Shown piece after piece: positions 18,156-26,835 of a stretch of 64,000 nt of DNA. How positions within the stretch are numbered: position 1 is the stretch's first letter; the number at the start of each line of letters is the position of its first letter. The notes under the pieces are model-generated. The model was not told the origin of the DNA. It saw only the letters and a program-made list of their open reading frames with translations, and searched no databases. Origin of the DNA: Pseudomonadota bacterium (GTDB lineage Bacteria > Pseudomonadota > Gammaproteobacteria > Steroidobacterales > Steroidobacteraceae); assembly GCA_023433705.1 (NCBI GenBank), contig JAEYUC010000025.1, positions 13,552 through 77,551 on the forward strand, given 5' to 3'. Both the position numbers and the translations under genes were made by a program.

Positions 18156-18470
18156 TTACTCGTCCTCGGCAATGGTGACTTTCAGTCCCGAGAGCGCCTG
18201 GGTGATCTCGACCTGGCAGGACAGCCGCGAGTTCTCCTTGTAGTGCGAGAGCTCGGAAAGCAGTTCGCGCTCGTCGGACATCGGAGCCGGCAGCTTTCCA
18301 GCCCACTCCGGATCGACGTAAATGTGGCAGGTGGCGCAGGAGCACATGCCACCGCAGATCGCCGCGACACCGTAATCCAGCTCGCGCAGCACTTCCATCA
18401 CCTTCAGGCCCGGCTTGCACTCCACATCGTGAGAAACGCCGTCCCGATCAATCACTTGCAAGATCGCCAT
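18156..18470 (-). CDS. fdx: Adrenodoxin-type 2Fe-2S ferredoxin
   Basis: Ferredoxin of 104 aa. The ligands are the cysteines of ICGGMCSCATC plus the distal RLSCQV, the C-x5-C-x2-C...C spacing of the adrenodoxin/ISC class. Many such proteins feed electrons to cytochromes P450 or cluster assembly; no partner oxidoreductase or isc gene is adjacent, so its partner is unknown. It is followed directly by the RraB gene and preceded, on the same strand, by the thiamine operon (44-base gap). Confidence 0.9.
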   Translation of the reverse strand: MAILQVIDRDGVSHDVECKPGLKVMEVLRELDYGVAAICGGMCSCATCHIYVDPEWAGKLPAPMSDERELLSELSHYKENSRLSCQVEITQALSGLKVTIAEDE

Positions 18471-18514
18471 CAGAGCTCAACCGTATCAGGGGAAACGCGC
18501 GGGATCCGCGCCGC

Positions 18515-19399
18515 TCAAGTGTGCCGGCCTTCGGCGCCGGGCGCCAGCGGTTGCAGCCGGCGGAGCGCGGCGAATTCGAGCGCCAGGTCCGTACCCGAGA
18601 CTGCGCGCTTGATGCGCCGGGCGCGGTACCAGAGATAGGTGAGCAAGGTGAAGACGTTCGTGAGCTCCTCGAGCATGACGGGCGTGGCGCCGCGCGAATC
18701 GAGTCCCGAAGCCGACAGCAGCAGCGACGCGTGCGCGCTCGCGCGCGGGTAGTAGGTGATCAACGCGGCCAGGTCGAGCAGCGGGTCGCCGACCTGCGCA
18801 TATTCCCAATCGATGAAATACAACCGGTCGGCGGTGATCACGTTGCCGCTGTGCAGGTCGTTGTGGACGATCGTCGGCGCGCGCCGTGCGGACCCCGAAC
18901 GCGCCAGCGACGCGGCGCCGCTTTCCAGCAGCGCTTCGAGGCGCGCGGCTTCTGAAGGTTCGTCCTGCACGATCACGTCCGCGTAACGCCGCGCCGCGGC
19001 CAGCGGATCGAACCGCGGCATGGACGGCGGCGTGATCGCGTGCAGCGTGCGCAGCCGCTGCCCGAGCGAACGCAGGTCGCGCATGCGCGTGAAGTAGTGA
19101 GACGTCCAGAGCCGTCCCTCGAGGTAGTCGGTGACCAGGCAGGAGTGGTCGGGGGAGGCATAGATGATGTGCGGCGCCATGCCCGAGTTCGCCGCCGCGG
19201 TGTGCAGGACGATTTCGCGCTGGCGGTCGAGACCCGCATCCACCTCGGTGCTCTCGTTCAGGCGCACGACGAATTTGCCGCGGCGCGTGCGCACCAGGAA
19301 GCTGCGATTGACCTTGCCGCCGCCGATGAGCTCCTGCGAGTACGGGGCGTCGCCGTTTTCGCATCCCGGAACGTGCTGCAGCGTGACTCCGTCGATCAT
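18515..19399 (-). CDS. Small-molecule kinase of the choline/thiamine kinase (APH) fold
   Basis: Phosphotransferase of 294 aa with an aminoglycoside-phosphotransferase/choline-kinase fold: Brenner motif VHNDLHSGNV, metal-binding FIDWEYA, and an N-terminal ATP lobe (GGGKVNRSFLVRT). By sequence alone choline, ethanolamine and thiamine are all possible substrates. Its start overlaps the stop of the PnuC-type transporter (ATGA) in an operon headed by a TPP riboswitch, so I infer that it phosphorylates imported thiamine, as YcfN/ThiK does. That would trap thiamine in the cell. Confidence 0.75.
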   Translation of the reverse strand: MIDGVTLQHVPGCENGDAPYSQELIGGGKVNRSFLVRTRRGKFVVRLNESTEVDAGLDRQREIVLHTAAANSGMAPHIIYASPDHSCLVTDYLEGRLWTSHYFTRMRDLRSLGQRLRTLHAITPPSMPRFDPLAAARRYADVIVQDEPSEAARLEALLESGAASLARSGSARRAPTIVHNDLHSGNVITADRLYFIDWEYAQVGDPLLDLAALITYYPRASAHASLLLSASGLDSRGATPVMLEELTNVFTLLTYLWYRARRIKRAVSGTDLALEFAALRRLQPLAPGAEGRHT

Positions 19400-19986
19400 G
19401 CCGGAGCCCCCTGCGTAACCAGTCGACGACGCCACGAGACCAGGCCCGCGGCTGCGATCACGACCAACACCGCGAACTGGGCGGCGATCCACGGCAAGCC
19501 TTGCATGTAGTACAGGTACACCAGCACTCCATCGATGACTATCCAGTAAATCCAGTTCTCGATCCGCGCCCGTGCGGCGAGCCAGGTCGCGAACAGGCTG
19601 AACCACGTGGCCAGCGAATCGAGCAGCGGCCACTGCGCCTCGGTGCGCGCGGCGAGCCATTGTGCGTTCAAATAAGACACCAGCACGATCACGGCCGCGG
19701 CGACAAGATGCCAATGCCACGGCCAATAGCCTACCGGCAGACTCCCCTCGGAGCTCGCGCGGGTCCAGCTCAGCCACCCGTACACCGACATGCCGACGTA
19801 AAAGACGTTCAGTGCGGCCTGCATCGGCAGCGCCTGCAGCGCGGACAGCAACGCAAGCAGGGCCGCGCCGATGGCGCCCGCGATCCAGCACAGCCGATTG
19901 CGACGCGCGGCGAGCACGGCATACGCCGCGCCCGCCACGGTCGTGAGTACCTGGAATGTGGTAAGCGTGCCTTCGGATAGCGTCAC
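19396..19986 (-). CDS. pnuC: PnuC-family vitamin transporter, probable thiamine transporter (PnuT)
   Basis: Inner-membrane protein of 196 aa with about seven hydrophobic helices and PnuC signatures: NVFYVGMSVYGWLSW and the ENWIYWIVIDGVLVYLYY region. PnuC proteins carry nicotinamide riboside; the PnuT subgroup found in TPP-riboswitch operons carries thiamine by facilitated diffusion, with kinase trapping. The operon context (TPP aptamer, outer-membrane receptor, YkoF-like protein, kinase) favours thiamine. The start is GTG 19986, 16 bases after the YkoF-like stop, without a convincing ribosome site. Confidence 0.88.
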   Translation of the reverse strand: MTLSEGTLTTFQVLTTVAGAAYAVLAARRNRLCWIAGAIGAALLALLSALQALPMQAALNVFYVGMSVYGWLSWTRASSEGSLPVGYWPWHWHLVAAAVIVLVSYLNAQWLAARTEAQWPLLDSLATWFSLFATWLAARARIENWIYWIVIDGVLVYLYYMQGLPWIAAQFAVLVVIAAAGLVSWRRRLVTQGAPA

Positions 19987-20002
19987 GAGAGGTAAGACGC
20001 GG

Positions 20003-20245
20003 CTAACCCAGCGGACCCAGTACCTTCATCACGAAAATCGACTTTCCGTCGCGTTCGAAGGTCGGCCTGAGCTCGCGAGTCAGCGCTTCCATCACTTCCT
20101 CGTAGCGGCCGAAAACCTGGGTGCTCATGTCGTTCGTGATGACCTTGAAGCGCCCGTCCGCGTTGAGCCGCTCGATGAACCCGCGGATCGGTGGAATGTA
20201 ATCTTCGGTCAGTGGATAGAGACTGATCTCGACGCCGATGTTCAT
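20003..20245 (-). CDS. YkoF/MTH1187-like thiamine-binding domain protein
   Basis: Small soluble protein of 80 aa built from a single ferredoxin-like domain of the YkoF/MTH1187 (thiamine-binding) family: N-terminal VEISLYPL, then IRGFIERLNADGRFKVITNDMSTQVFG and the closing KSIFVMKVLGPLG. B. subtilis YkoF binds thiamine and its HMP part through two such domains; here there is one, which might dimerise. It lies nine bases after the receptor stop in the TPP-controlled operon, consistent with handling thiamine in the cell. Confidence 0.82.
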   Translation of the reverse strand: MNIGVEISLYPLTEDYIPPIRGFIERLNADGRFKVITNDMSTQVFGRYEEVMEALTRELRPTFERDGKSIFVMKVLGPLG

Positions 20246-20254
20246 GTTGCACCG

Positions 20255-22339
20255 TCAACGAAAAGTATAAGCGACCGTCACACCCACGTGGCGAGGATCC
20301 CCCGCCTGCGTGTAGCGCGTCGCCGGGTAATCAGGCGGTTCGAGACCGAACTGGAACCCGCGCTGCGAATAATACCTGTCGAACAAGTTGCGCACCCAGA
20401 TCTCGGCGCGCCAGTGATTCGCCGAGTAGCCCGCCTTGAGATGTGTTAGTACGCGGGCCGGCGCGAGTTCGTCGTGCGACGCATCGAAATAGAAATCGTC
20501 GACGCCGGCGAAATCGACGCGACCGAACCAGCCGCGGGCGCGGTATTCCACTCCGAAGTCGAACATGTACTGCGGTGCGTGCGCCTGCTCGCGGCCGTCG
20601 AGGTCGCGATCGCCATACTGGTAATCGATGTATTTCGTTTCGAGCATCGCTGCACGAAGATCGAGCAGCCATTGCTGCGTGAGTTGCCACCGCAACGTCG
20701 CCTCGACGCCGTAGTTCTCGCCGCGCGCGGCGTTGTCTGTGTAGAGCACGAAACTCAGGGGATCCCCGGGTACCAGCTGCTCGCCCGTCGGCACCTGCTG
20801 ATCCTTGCGGCGCATATAGAAGAGCGCAACGTCGGTCGCCACGGTGGCGTCGGCATTGGCGCCGCGCCAGCCCAGCTCGAAGCTGTCCAGGGTTTCCGTA
20901 TTGAACGTGCGCGATTCCTCGGGCACGTCCGCGCCGATGTTGAAGCCGCCGGCCTTGTAGCCGCGCGCGAGGCGCGAGTACACGGTGCCGCGCGCGAGCT
21001 CGTGTCGTACGCTCAAACTACCGCCGAACATGGTTTCGTCGGGCGAGAACGCGGCGCCGTTGCTGTCGTCGTACTCCGCGCCGCGGCGCTCGCCGCGCAC
21101 GCCCGCGGTCACCACGGTTGCGTCGCCCACGCGCCACTCGAGCTCGCCGTACGCGGCCAGGTTGGTCGCGCGATAGTCGCTCGCCATGTGGGCCTCGCCC
21201 GGGCCGAAGCTGTCTTCCCACGTGTCGAGCTGCTCGACGTCCTCGTCGGTGCGCAGCGCGTAGACGCCGGCCAGCCAGGCGAATTTCGCTCCGGCGTCGA
21301 CGTTGTCGCGCGAAACCAGGCGCAGGTCCTGGCTCAGCGTGCGACGCTCGCGATCGAAGCGCTGGAAATACGTGTACGGGGCGAAGCTGCCCCAGCTCTC
21401 GTCATTGCCCCAGTCGCCGTCGAACGAGTAGACGCTGCGCGATGTCCCCAGCGTGGTCCGACTGACGACGTCGAAGGTTTCGGCGCCCGTGTAATCGAGC
21501 CGCATCGCGAAGGCGCGCGCGATCTGCGCGTCCTCGCCGGGCTCATCGGAAAGCGTGATGCGCGAATTGTCGATCGCGAACGCGTCGTAACCGTTGTCGA
21601 AATCGACCCACATCGCGACGAAGTCCGCGCGCAGGTCGTCGAAGGGTTGCGCGCGCAGCCGCAGCCGCGCGCTGGTTTCGTCGTACCCGTTGGTGTCGTC
21701 GCGGCCGAGGAACGTGTCGCGGCGGAAGCCGTCGCTGCGGTAATTGCCGGCGGCGAGTCGCCAGGCCCCCTCGCCCTCACCGATCGGACCGCCGATCACG
21801 CCGTTCGCGCCGCGCGTGCCGTAGTCGCCCAACATGAGGTCGGCCTTGAGTTCGTGTTCGCGCGTCGGCGCACGCGTGTTGATGGCGATCAATCCCGCGA
21901 GCGCGTTGGCGCCGTACGCGGTGCCCTGCGGGCCACGCAACACTTCGATGCGCTCGACGTCGGACAACGTCGCGGGCATGCCGACACCTGAGAAATCGAT
22001 GCCGTCGATTAGGAATCCCACCGAAGGATTCGGCGCGCCCTGCCATTGCTCCAGCTCACCGATGCCGCGGATCTGGAAGAAGCGCGGCCGCGAAGTGCCC
22101 GCGGACCAGTTGAGGTTCGGCACGAGGCCGATCACGTCCTGGAAGTGTGTGACGCCGGCCGCCGAGAGCGTGTCCGCTTCGAGCACGGTCGCGCTCATCG
22201 GCAACGTGTCGAGCCCGCGGTCGCGCAGCTCCGCGGTGACGACGACTTCGTCCAGAGTGGTTTGATCGGATTCGCCGGCGATCGCCGCGCAGGAAACAAA
22301 GAGAGAAATCGCGCCGATGGCGCGCAGTGAAGCGTGCAT
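20255..22339 (-). CDS. TonB-dependent outer-membrane receptor, probable thiamine receptor
   Basis: Receptor of 694 aa with a signal peptide (ending SCAAIAG), a TonB-box-like segment (DEVVVTAEL), a plug domain (RGIGELEQWQG, VERIEVLRGPQGTAYGANALAG) and a 22-strand barrel ending in the aromatic VGVTVAYTFR. Signatures resemble siderophore/cobalamin receptors, so the sequence alone does not give the ligand. A TPP riboswitch directly upstream and thiamine-related genes downstream indicate thiamine or a precursor. It is the first gene of a four-gene operon. Confidence 0.9.
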   Translation of the reverse strand: MHASLRAIGAISLFVSCAAIAGESDQTTLDEVVVTAELRDRGLDTLPMSATVLEADTLSAAGVTHFQDVIGLVPNLNWSAGTSRPRFFQIRGIGELEQWQGAPNPSVGFLIDGIDFSGVGMPATLSDVERIEVLRGPQGTAYGANALAGLIAINTRAPTREHELKADLMLGDYGTRGANGVIGGPIGEGEGAWRLAAGNYRSDGFRRDTFLGRDDTNGYDETSARLRLRAQPFDDLRADFVAMWVDFDNGYDAFAIDNSRITLSDEPGEDAQIARAFAMRLDYTGAETFDVVSRTTLGTSRSVYSFDGDWGNDESWGSFAPYTYFQRFDRERRTLSQDLRLVSRDNVDAGAKFAWLAGVYALRTDEDVEQLDTWEDSFGPGEAHMASDYRATNLAAYGELEWRVGDATVVTAGVRGERRGAEYDDSNGAAFSPDETMFGGSLSVRHELARGTVYSRLARGYKAGGFNIGADVPEESRTFNTETLDSFELGWRGANADATVATDVALFYMRRKDQQVPTGEQLVPGDPLSFVLYTDNAARGENYGVEATLRWQLTQQWLLDLRAAMLETKYIDYQYGDRDLDGREQAHAPQYMFDFGVEYRARGWFGRVDFAGVDDFYFDASHDELAPARVLTHLKAGYSANHWRAEIWVRNLFDRYYSQRGFQFGLEPPDYPATRYTQAGDPRHVGVTVAYTFR

Positions 22340-22345
22340 TTCCTA

Positions 22346-22437
22346 TCCCTCCGCCGGTACTAGCCGGATCAGGTTCTACGGGTTCGCGGCCCATCCGCAT
22401 CTCAGGCGAGTGCACGACGCACACGCCACCCCGAGGC
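22346..22437 (-). ncRNA. TPP riboswitch (thi-box) in the receptor leader
   Basis: On the minus strand the leader carries the conserved thi-box blocks in order: GGGGUGG, CUGAGAUG, ACCCGUAGAACCUGAUC, and GGCUAGUACCGGCGGAGGGA. They fit the three-way junction of the THI-element aptamer. The final GGAGGG (22347-22352) is also the Shine-Dalgarno sequence of the receptor gene, seven bases before its ATG. There is thus no room for a separate expression platform, and ligand binding should hide the ribosome site directly. Regulation by TPP is established for the family; the direct-sequestration mechanism is inferred. Confidence 0.95.
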
Positions 22438-22504
22438 AGGGCGAATGGTAACGGAAAAGACGGTGTTGCGCGTTGTACGAAAGAGACTAGAATTCGCCGC
22501 CCGC

Positions 22505-23413
22505 ATGAGCCGCCGAATCCGCATCTTCCAGGTCGACGCTTTCACGACGGAACGCTTCACCGGCAATCCCGCGGGAGTGGTCCTCGACGCCGACACGCTG
22601 ACCGACGCGGAAATGCTCGCGATCGCGCGCGAGCTCAACAATGCCGATACCGCCTTCGTGCTCAAGCCGGATTCGGACGATCATGATCTTCGGGTGCGAT
22701 TCTTCACGCCGCGCACCGAGGCGGGTTTCGTCGGGCACGCCACCGTCGCCACACATTTCGTGTTGTCGCGCGACGGCGTGCGCAATGGCGGACGCGTACG
22801 GCAGCGGCAGAAGAGCGGCATCGTCGACGTCGAAATCCGTGGCGACGGCCCGGGCCGTCGCATCGCGATCCGGCAACCCGCTCCGCCGCTCGGCCGCCAG
22901 CTCAACGACCGCGAACGCCTCGCCGTGCTCGACGCGCTCGCGCTTTCGACCGGCGACATCGACACGCGCTGCCCGCTGCGCATCGTGGGCGGCTCGGGCA
23001 CGCGGCTGCTCATCGGGGTGCGCAGCACCGATCAGCTCAAGCAGCTCAAGCCGGATTTCTCGCGCCTGACCACGCTGTCCGCGCAGCTCGGCGCCGCGGG
23101 TTTCTTCGTGTTCACGCTGTCGCACGGCATCGCGGATTGCCTGACCGAGTCGCGCATGTTCTGCCCGGCGCTCGGCATTCCCGAAGATCCGGTCAGCGGC
23201 AATGCGCATGGGTTGTTAGGTGCCTACCTGGTCGAACAGGGATTGCTCGCGCACCCGGACGACATCGCACGCTTCACGGGCGCGCAGGGCCACCACCTGC
23301 ACCGTGCGGGCCGCGTCGACGTCGAGCTCGAATTCACCGACGGCAAACTCGACGGCGTGTGGATCGTCGGCCAGGCGGTCGAACTCTTCGAGACCTCGAT
23401 GACCTTCGCCTAG
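22505..23413 (+). CDS. PhzF-family isomerase-like protein
   Basis: Protein of 302 aa of the PhzF fold (two diaminopimelate-epimerase-like halves). Landmarks are IFQVDAFTTERFTGNPAGVVLD at the start, the catalytic-glutamate-containing FFTPRTEAGFVGHATVA, and PEDPVSGNAHGLLGAYL in the second half. Family members include phenazine-pathway isomerases, but most have unknown substrates, and no phenazine genes are near. ATG 22505 gives the family N-terminus. The 3' end overlaps the convergent serine-hydrolase gene by four bases. Confidence 0.88.
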   Translation: MSRRIRIFQVDAFTTERFTGNPAGVVLDADTLTDAEMLAIARELNNADTAFVLKPDSDDHDLRVRFFTPRTEAGFVGHATVATHFVLSRDGVRNGGRVRQRQKSGIVDVEIRGDGPGRRIAIRQPAPPLGRQLNDRERLAVLDALALSTGDIDTRCPLRIVGGSGTRLLIGVRSTDQLKQLKPDFSRLTTLSAQLGAAGFFVFTLSHGIADCLTESRMFCPALGIPEDPVSGNAHGLLGAYLVEQGLLAHPDDIARFTGAQGHHLHRAGRVDVELEFTDGKLDGVWIVGQAVELFETSMTFA

Positions 23414-24408
23414 TGAGGCGCGAAATTCTTCGGATCGATCCCTTCGTTCGCGCGCGCCGGTTGCCAGCCCGCGGTGCCGCGGATGATCGTGTCGGGGATC
23501 ATCGCCTCATCGAAGCCGAATGATGCCGGCGGCTCGTCGCCCACGCGCAGGATCGTGAGACGCAGCGACGGCACGATCCACAGCCTCGTTTTCCCTTCCG
23601 CCTCGAGCCAGCCGACGTCGCGCGCGGCGAACTTGCCATCGACGCGGGTGAAGAACCCGTGCGGTGCGTCCTTGCGCGCGGACGAGAACATCATCTGCAC
23701 GTATCCCGGCGGCGTGAACTGGTTACCTTCGAAGATACCGTCGTGGGCGAGTAGTTCGGCCACGCGCATCCAGTCCGCGACGCGCGCGGTGAAGCAACAA
23801 TCGGCGCGAACCTGGAGCGCACCGTTCACCTCGGCGCGACCCATCGAGAAACTTCCGGCGCCGAGCATTCTCCACAGCCGAGCCGCCACGAGTTGTTCGT
23901 AGGATCCGCCCAGCGCGTCTTCCAGCGCGCGCGCCAGCGTGTTTGCATCGGCCGCGGTCTCGCCGTCGTGCTGGGCCAGCAACTGACGCCACGAAAACTC
24001 CGCACGCGGATCCGCGGCGAGACTCTTCGCAAGAGCCGAGACCGGCGCATCGAGATCGCGAACGACGCGATCGTTCATCGCGGTCCCGACGAGCAGCGCC
24101 GCGAGCGTGGGCGTGAATCCCGAGATCCGCACCGGTGTGTCCGCCGTCGTGCCGCCCCAGTACTTCTCGAACACGACGTGCCCGCCATGACCGATGAGCA
24201 GCGCGCGCGTGTTGCGCTCGCCCGCGTACTGGACGGCCGCCTCGATCGCCCGCGGATCGATTCCCGCCTCCTGCGGCGTCACGCGCGGCTGCGGCGGGCC
24301 GGGCTCCAAGGTCACCTGCACGGGCGCCGGCTCGGCGCCCATCCTGAACCACACGAATGCGAACGCCGCCAGCAATGCCAGCGCCGCCACCACTAACCAC
24401 TTCCTCAT
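23410..24408 (-). CDS. Beta-lactamase-fold protein with degenerate active site
   Basis: Exported or membrane-anchored protein of 332 aa (helix at residues 4-22) with the class-C beta-lactamase/serine-hydrolase fold: LLIGHGGHVVFEKYWGG, then ALLVGTAMNDRVVRDLDAPV, SWRQLLAQHDG and a C-terminal LWIVPSLRLTILRVGDE. In active relatives the segment before ALLVG reads SxTK; here the aligned residues are G-F-T-P (in RISGFTPTLAALLVG). Both the catalytic serine and lysine therefore appear to be lost, with a serine one position away. It may be a non-catalytic binding protein. It overlaps the upstream ABC gene by ATGA. Confidence 0.75.
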   Translation of the reverse strand: MRKWLVVAALALLAAFAFVWFRMGAEPAPVQVTLEPGPPQPRVTPQEAGIDPRAIEAAVQYAGERNTRALLIGHGGHVVFEKYWGGTTADTPVRISGFTPTLAALLVGTAMNDRVVRDLDAPVSALAKSLAADPRAEFSWRQLLAQHDGETAADANTLARALEDALGGSYEQLVAARLWRMLGAGSFSMGRAEVNGALQVRADCCFTARVADWMRVAELLAHDGIFEGNQFTPPGYVQMMFSSARKDAPHGFFTRVDGKFAARDVGWLEAEGKTRLWIVPSLRLTILRVGDEPPASFGFDEAMIPDTIIRGTAGWQPARANEGIDPKNFAPH

Positions 24409-25913
24409 GCCTCACCTACCGCGTGCGTCGAAACCGCACGCCCGTTCGCGAGCTCCATGACGTGCGTCGTATGCGCGGGCCACTCCTCGCGATGATGAGT
24501 CGCGATCACGCAGCTTCCGCCCTCTTCCAGCCATTCGTTGAGCCGATGCGCCAGATCCGCGCGCGTCGCGCGATCCAGCCCCGCGAACGGCTCGTCGAGC
24601 AGCGCGAGGCGCGGCTCGCGCGCCCATGCGCGCGCGAACAACACGCGGCGCGCCTGCCCGTACGACAGCTCGGCCATCTTGCGCGCGCGCATCGCAGACA
24701 ATCCGAAGCGCCGCAGCGCGCGCTCGGCATGTTTGCGGTCGCTCGTCGTCAGCTCGTCGTTGAGGCCGATGCTCGCATATCGTCCCGAGGCGACCACCTC
24801 GATCACCGGCATCTTCGGCACGTGCCAGGTCTGCAGGTGGGGCGCGACGTAGGCCGTGCGCAACTTGAATTTCTCGAGCGGCACGCCGGGCACGATGCCC
24901 GCGCGCCGGATCTCGCCGCCCGCCGCGACGCCGTGATCTCCATGGATCGTGCGCAGCAGCGTCGACTTGCCCGAGCCGTTCGCCCCGTGCACGACCCAGC
25001 AGTCGCCCGCGCGGACCTCGATGTCGATGCCATGAAGGATGTGCGCGTCGTCGACGTACACGTGGGCGTTGCGCATCGCGACCAGCGGCTTGCCGCGCGA
25101 GCGCTTTCGGCGCGGCGCGCGCCCGCGGAAGAACGCGACCTCCTCCTGGCGCAGCAGCTCGCGCGCGGCCGCAGGGCGCATGGCGCCGGCGCGCACCACG
25201 CGGCCCTTTTCGAGTTCGAGCAGGTGCGTCATCGAATCCGGCACGTCCTCGCGCCGGTGCGTGGCGAATATCCACGGCAGCGCCGAGCCCGCGGTGCCGG
25301 CTAACCACTGAAGCAGCCGCGCGTGGTTGCGTGCATCGAGGCCGTTCGCGACCTCGTCGAGCAGCAGCAGCTTGGGCCGACTCCCCAGCGCGCGGGCGAT
25401 GAGCACCAGCCGACGCTCGCCATACGACAGCGTCAGGAACCGCCGCTCGGCCAGCGCCTCGATGCCCAACTTGCGCAGCAATCCGGTGACGCGCTTTTGT
25501 TCGGCCACCGTCAAAACGTGCATCGGGATGTCCGTGCGATGCAGCCCGGTCCCGACGACTTCGCTCGCGCGGAAATTCCATTCGTAGTGCTCGTAGCGGT
25601 CCTGCCGCTCAGCGCCGACGTATGCGATCTCATCGAGAATGCCGGCGGGTGAATCGAACTTCTCACCGCGCCAGACATAGCGGCGCAGCTCGCGGTCCGT
25701 CGGCGTGGGCCACACCGCGCCGGAAATGAGCTTGAGCAACTGGGTCTTGCCCGCCCCGTTCCCGCCGATCAGCAACCAGCGCTGCCCGGGCCGAATGGTC
25801 CATTCCACGTCGCGCAGCACCGCCCGACCGCCGCGATCGAGATCGATGCGTCGCAGGTTGACCGCAAGATGATTGGAGCGAGTTGACTTCGCAGCGCGCG
25901 CGCGAGTGTGCAT
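24405..25913 (-). CDS. Duplicated ABC ATPase, ModF/PhrA-like
   Basis: Protein of 502 aa with two complete nucleotide-binding domains and no membrane segment. Domain 1: Walker A GGNGAGKT, signature LSYGERR, Walker B LLLLDEVANGLD. Domain 2: GANGSGKST, LSYGQARR, LALLDEPFAGLD, each with the switch histidine (IFATHR, VIATHH). The arrangement resembles ModF, a cytoplasmic two-domain ATPase associated with molybdate genes; no transporter subunit is adjacent, so its role is unknown. ATG 25913 is chosen because the frame further upstream runs over phhA. Confidence 0.85.
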   Translation of the reverse strand: MHTRARAAKSTRSNHLAVNLRRIDLDRGGRAVLRDVEWTIRPGQRWLLIGGNGAGKTQLLKLISGAVWPTPTDRELRRYVWRGEKFDSPAGILDEIAYVGAERQDRYEHYEWNFRASEVVGTGLHRTDIPMHVLTVAEQKRVTGLLRKLGIEALAERRFLTLSYGERRLVLIARALGSRPKLLLLDEVANGLDARNHARLLQWLAGTAGSALPWIFATHRREDVPDSMTHLLELEKGRVVRAGAMRPAAARELLRQEEVAFFRGRAPRRKRSRGKPLVAMRNAHVYVDDAHILHGIDIEVRAGDCWVVHGANGSGKSTLLRTIHGDHGVAAGGEIRRAGIVPGVPLEKFKLRTAYVAPHLQTWHVPKMPVIEVVASGRYASIGLNDELTTSDRKHAERALRRFGLSAMRARKMAELSYGQARRVLFARAWAREPRLALLDEPFAGLDRATRADLAHRLNEWLEEGGSCVIATHHREEWPAHTTHVMELANGRAVSTHAVGEA

Positions 25914-25971
25914 GCCGGCGCGCAGCTTACCGGCGATGGGCGGCAGGCGCGAGTCGCGCCAACCGGGATTT

Positions 25972-26835
25972 TCAGGACAGGGCGAGCGCGGCGGGCTGAT
26001 CGGTCGACAGGCGCGCATCCGGCGGCAGGGCCGGCTCATGCGCCCGCTTGAACAACTCGTCGAAATCCGCGTCGAGCACGCTGTCGAAGAGCTGCTCGAT
26101 GTCGTCCAGCACGAAATAGGTCTTCTGGTACGAATCGATCAGGTAGGCGGTGTGCAAGACGCGTTGCAGGTCGAACGCGATGCGCGCCGGGCCGGCGGCG
26201 CGCGTCGCGTACACCGTCTCGCCGCTCGACGAAAGGATGCCCGCGCCATAGGCGCGCAGCCCGCGCGAGGTCGTGACCAGTCCGAACTCCACCGTGTACC
26301 AGTACAGCCGCGCGAGCATCTTCAACGCCGCCGGATCCCGCGCGCGCGCACCGAGCGCGCCGTACGCCTGGATGAAGTTCGCGAACACCGTGTGCGCGAG
26401 CATCGGCAGGTGACCGAAGAAGTCGTGGAACAGGTCGGGCTCGACGAGATAGTCGAGTTCTTCGGGCCGTCGCATCCACACCGTCACCGGGAAACGCCGC
26501 TCGGACAGATGCGTGAAGAAGTCGGCTTCGGGAATCAGGCCCGGCACACCGATCACCTCGAAGCCCGTGAGCCGGCGCAACCGCTCGCTGGCCTGCTCGA
26601 GCACCGGGATGCTGTGCGCGTCGACGCCTAACAATCTGAGGCCCGCCATGAACTCCGGTGCGGCGTGTTCGTTGAGCAGCGACGACTGGCGCTGGAACAG
26701 GGTGCGCCAGATGGCGTGTTCCTCCGGCGTGTAGCTGGAGTAATCCTGGGTCACGCGGAAGTCGGCCGAAGCGTGTGCGTAATTTCCGCGCAGCTTGACG
26801 GCCGTCTGCGTTGGAGCGACGGGTTCGCGAGGCAT
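25972..26835 (-). CDS. phhA: Phenylalanine 4-monooxygenase
   Basis: Tetrahydrobiopterin-dependent hydroxylase of 287 aa converting phenylalanine to tyrosine, the entry to the hpd pathway at 8-10.7 kb. The iron ligands are both histidines of DLFHDFFGHLP and the glutamate of YWYTVEFGL. Length matches bacterial PhhA. No pterin-4a-carbinolamine dehydratase gene is adjacent. It is divergent from an Lrp-type regulator, which is known to control phenylalanine use in other bacteria; the same role is inferred here. Confidence 0.96.
   Translation of the reverse strand: MPREPVAPTQTAVKLRGNYAHASADFRVTQDYSSYTPEEHAIWRTLFQRQSSLLNEHAAPEFMAGLRLLGVDAHSIPVLEQASERLRRLTGFEVIGVPGLIPEADFFTHLSERRFPVTVWMRRPEELDYLVEPDLFHDFFGHLPMLAHTVFANFIQAYGALGARARDPAALKMLARLYWYTVEFGLVTTSRGLRAYGAGILSSSGETVYATRAAGPARIAFDLQRVLHTAYLIDSYQKTYFVLDDIEQLFDSVLDADFDELFKRAHEPALPPDARLSTDQPAALALS

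Noticed and set aside
20474..21991. Plus-strand frame of about 505 codons inside the receptor gene
   Set aside because: It lies wholly within a complete TonB-dependent receptor on the other strand and shows no recognisable domain.
24405..25913. Duplicated ABC ATPase as part of a molybdate system linked to the cofactor operon
   Set aside because: Its resemblance to ModF is only general, it is over 20 kb from the moa genes, and no molybdate permease or binding protein is nearby.
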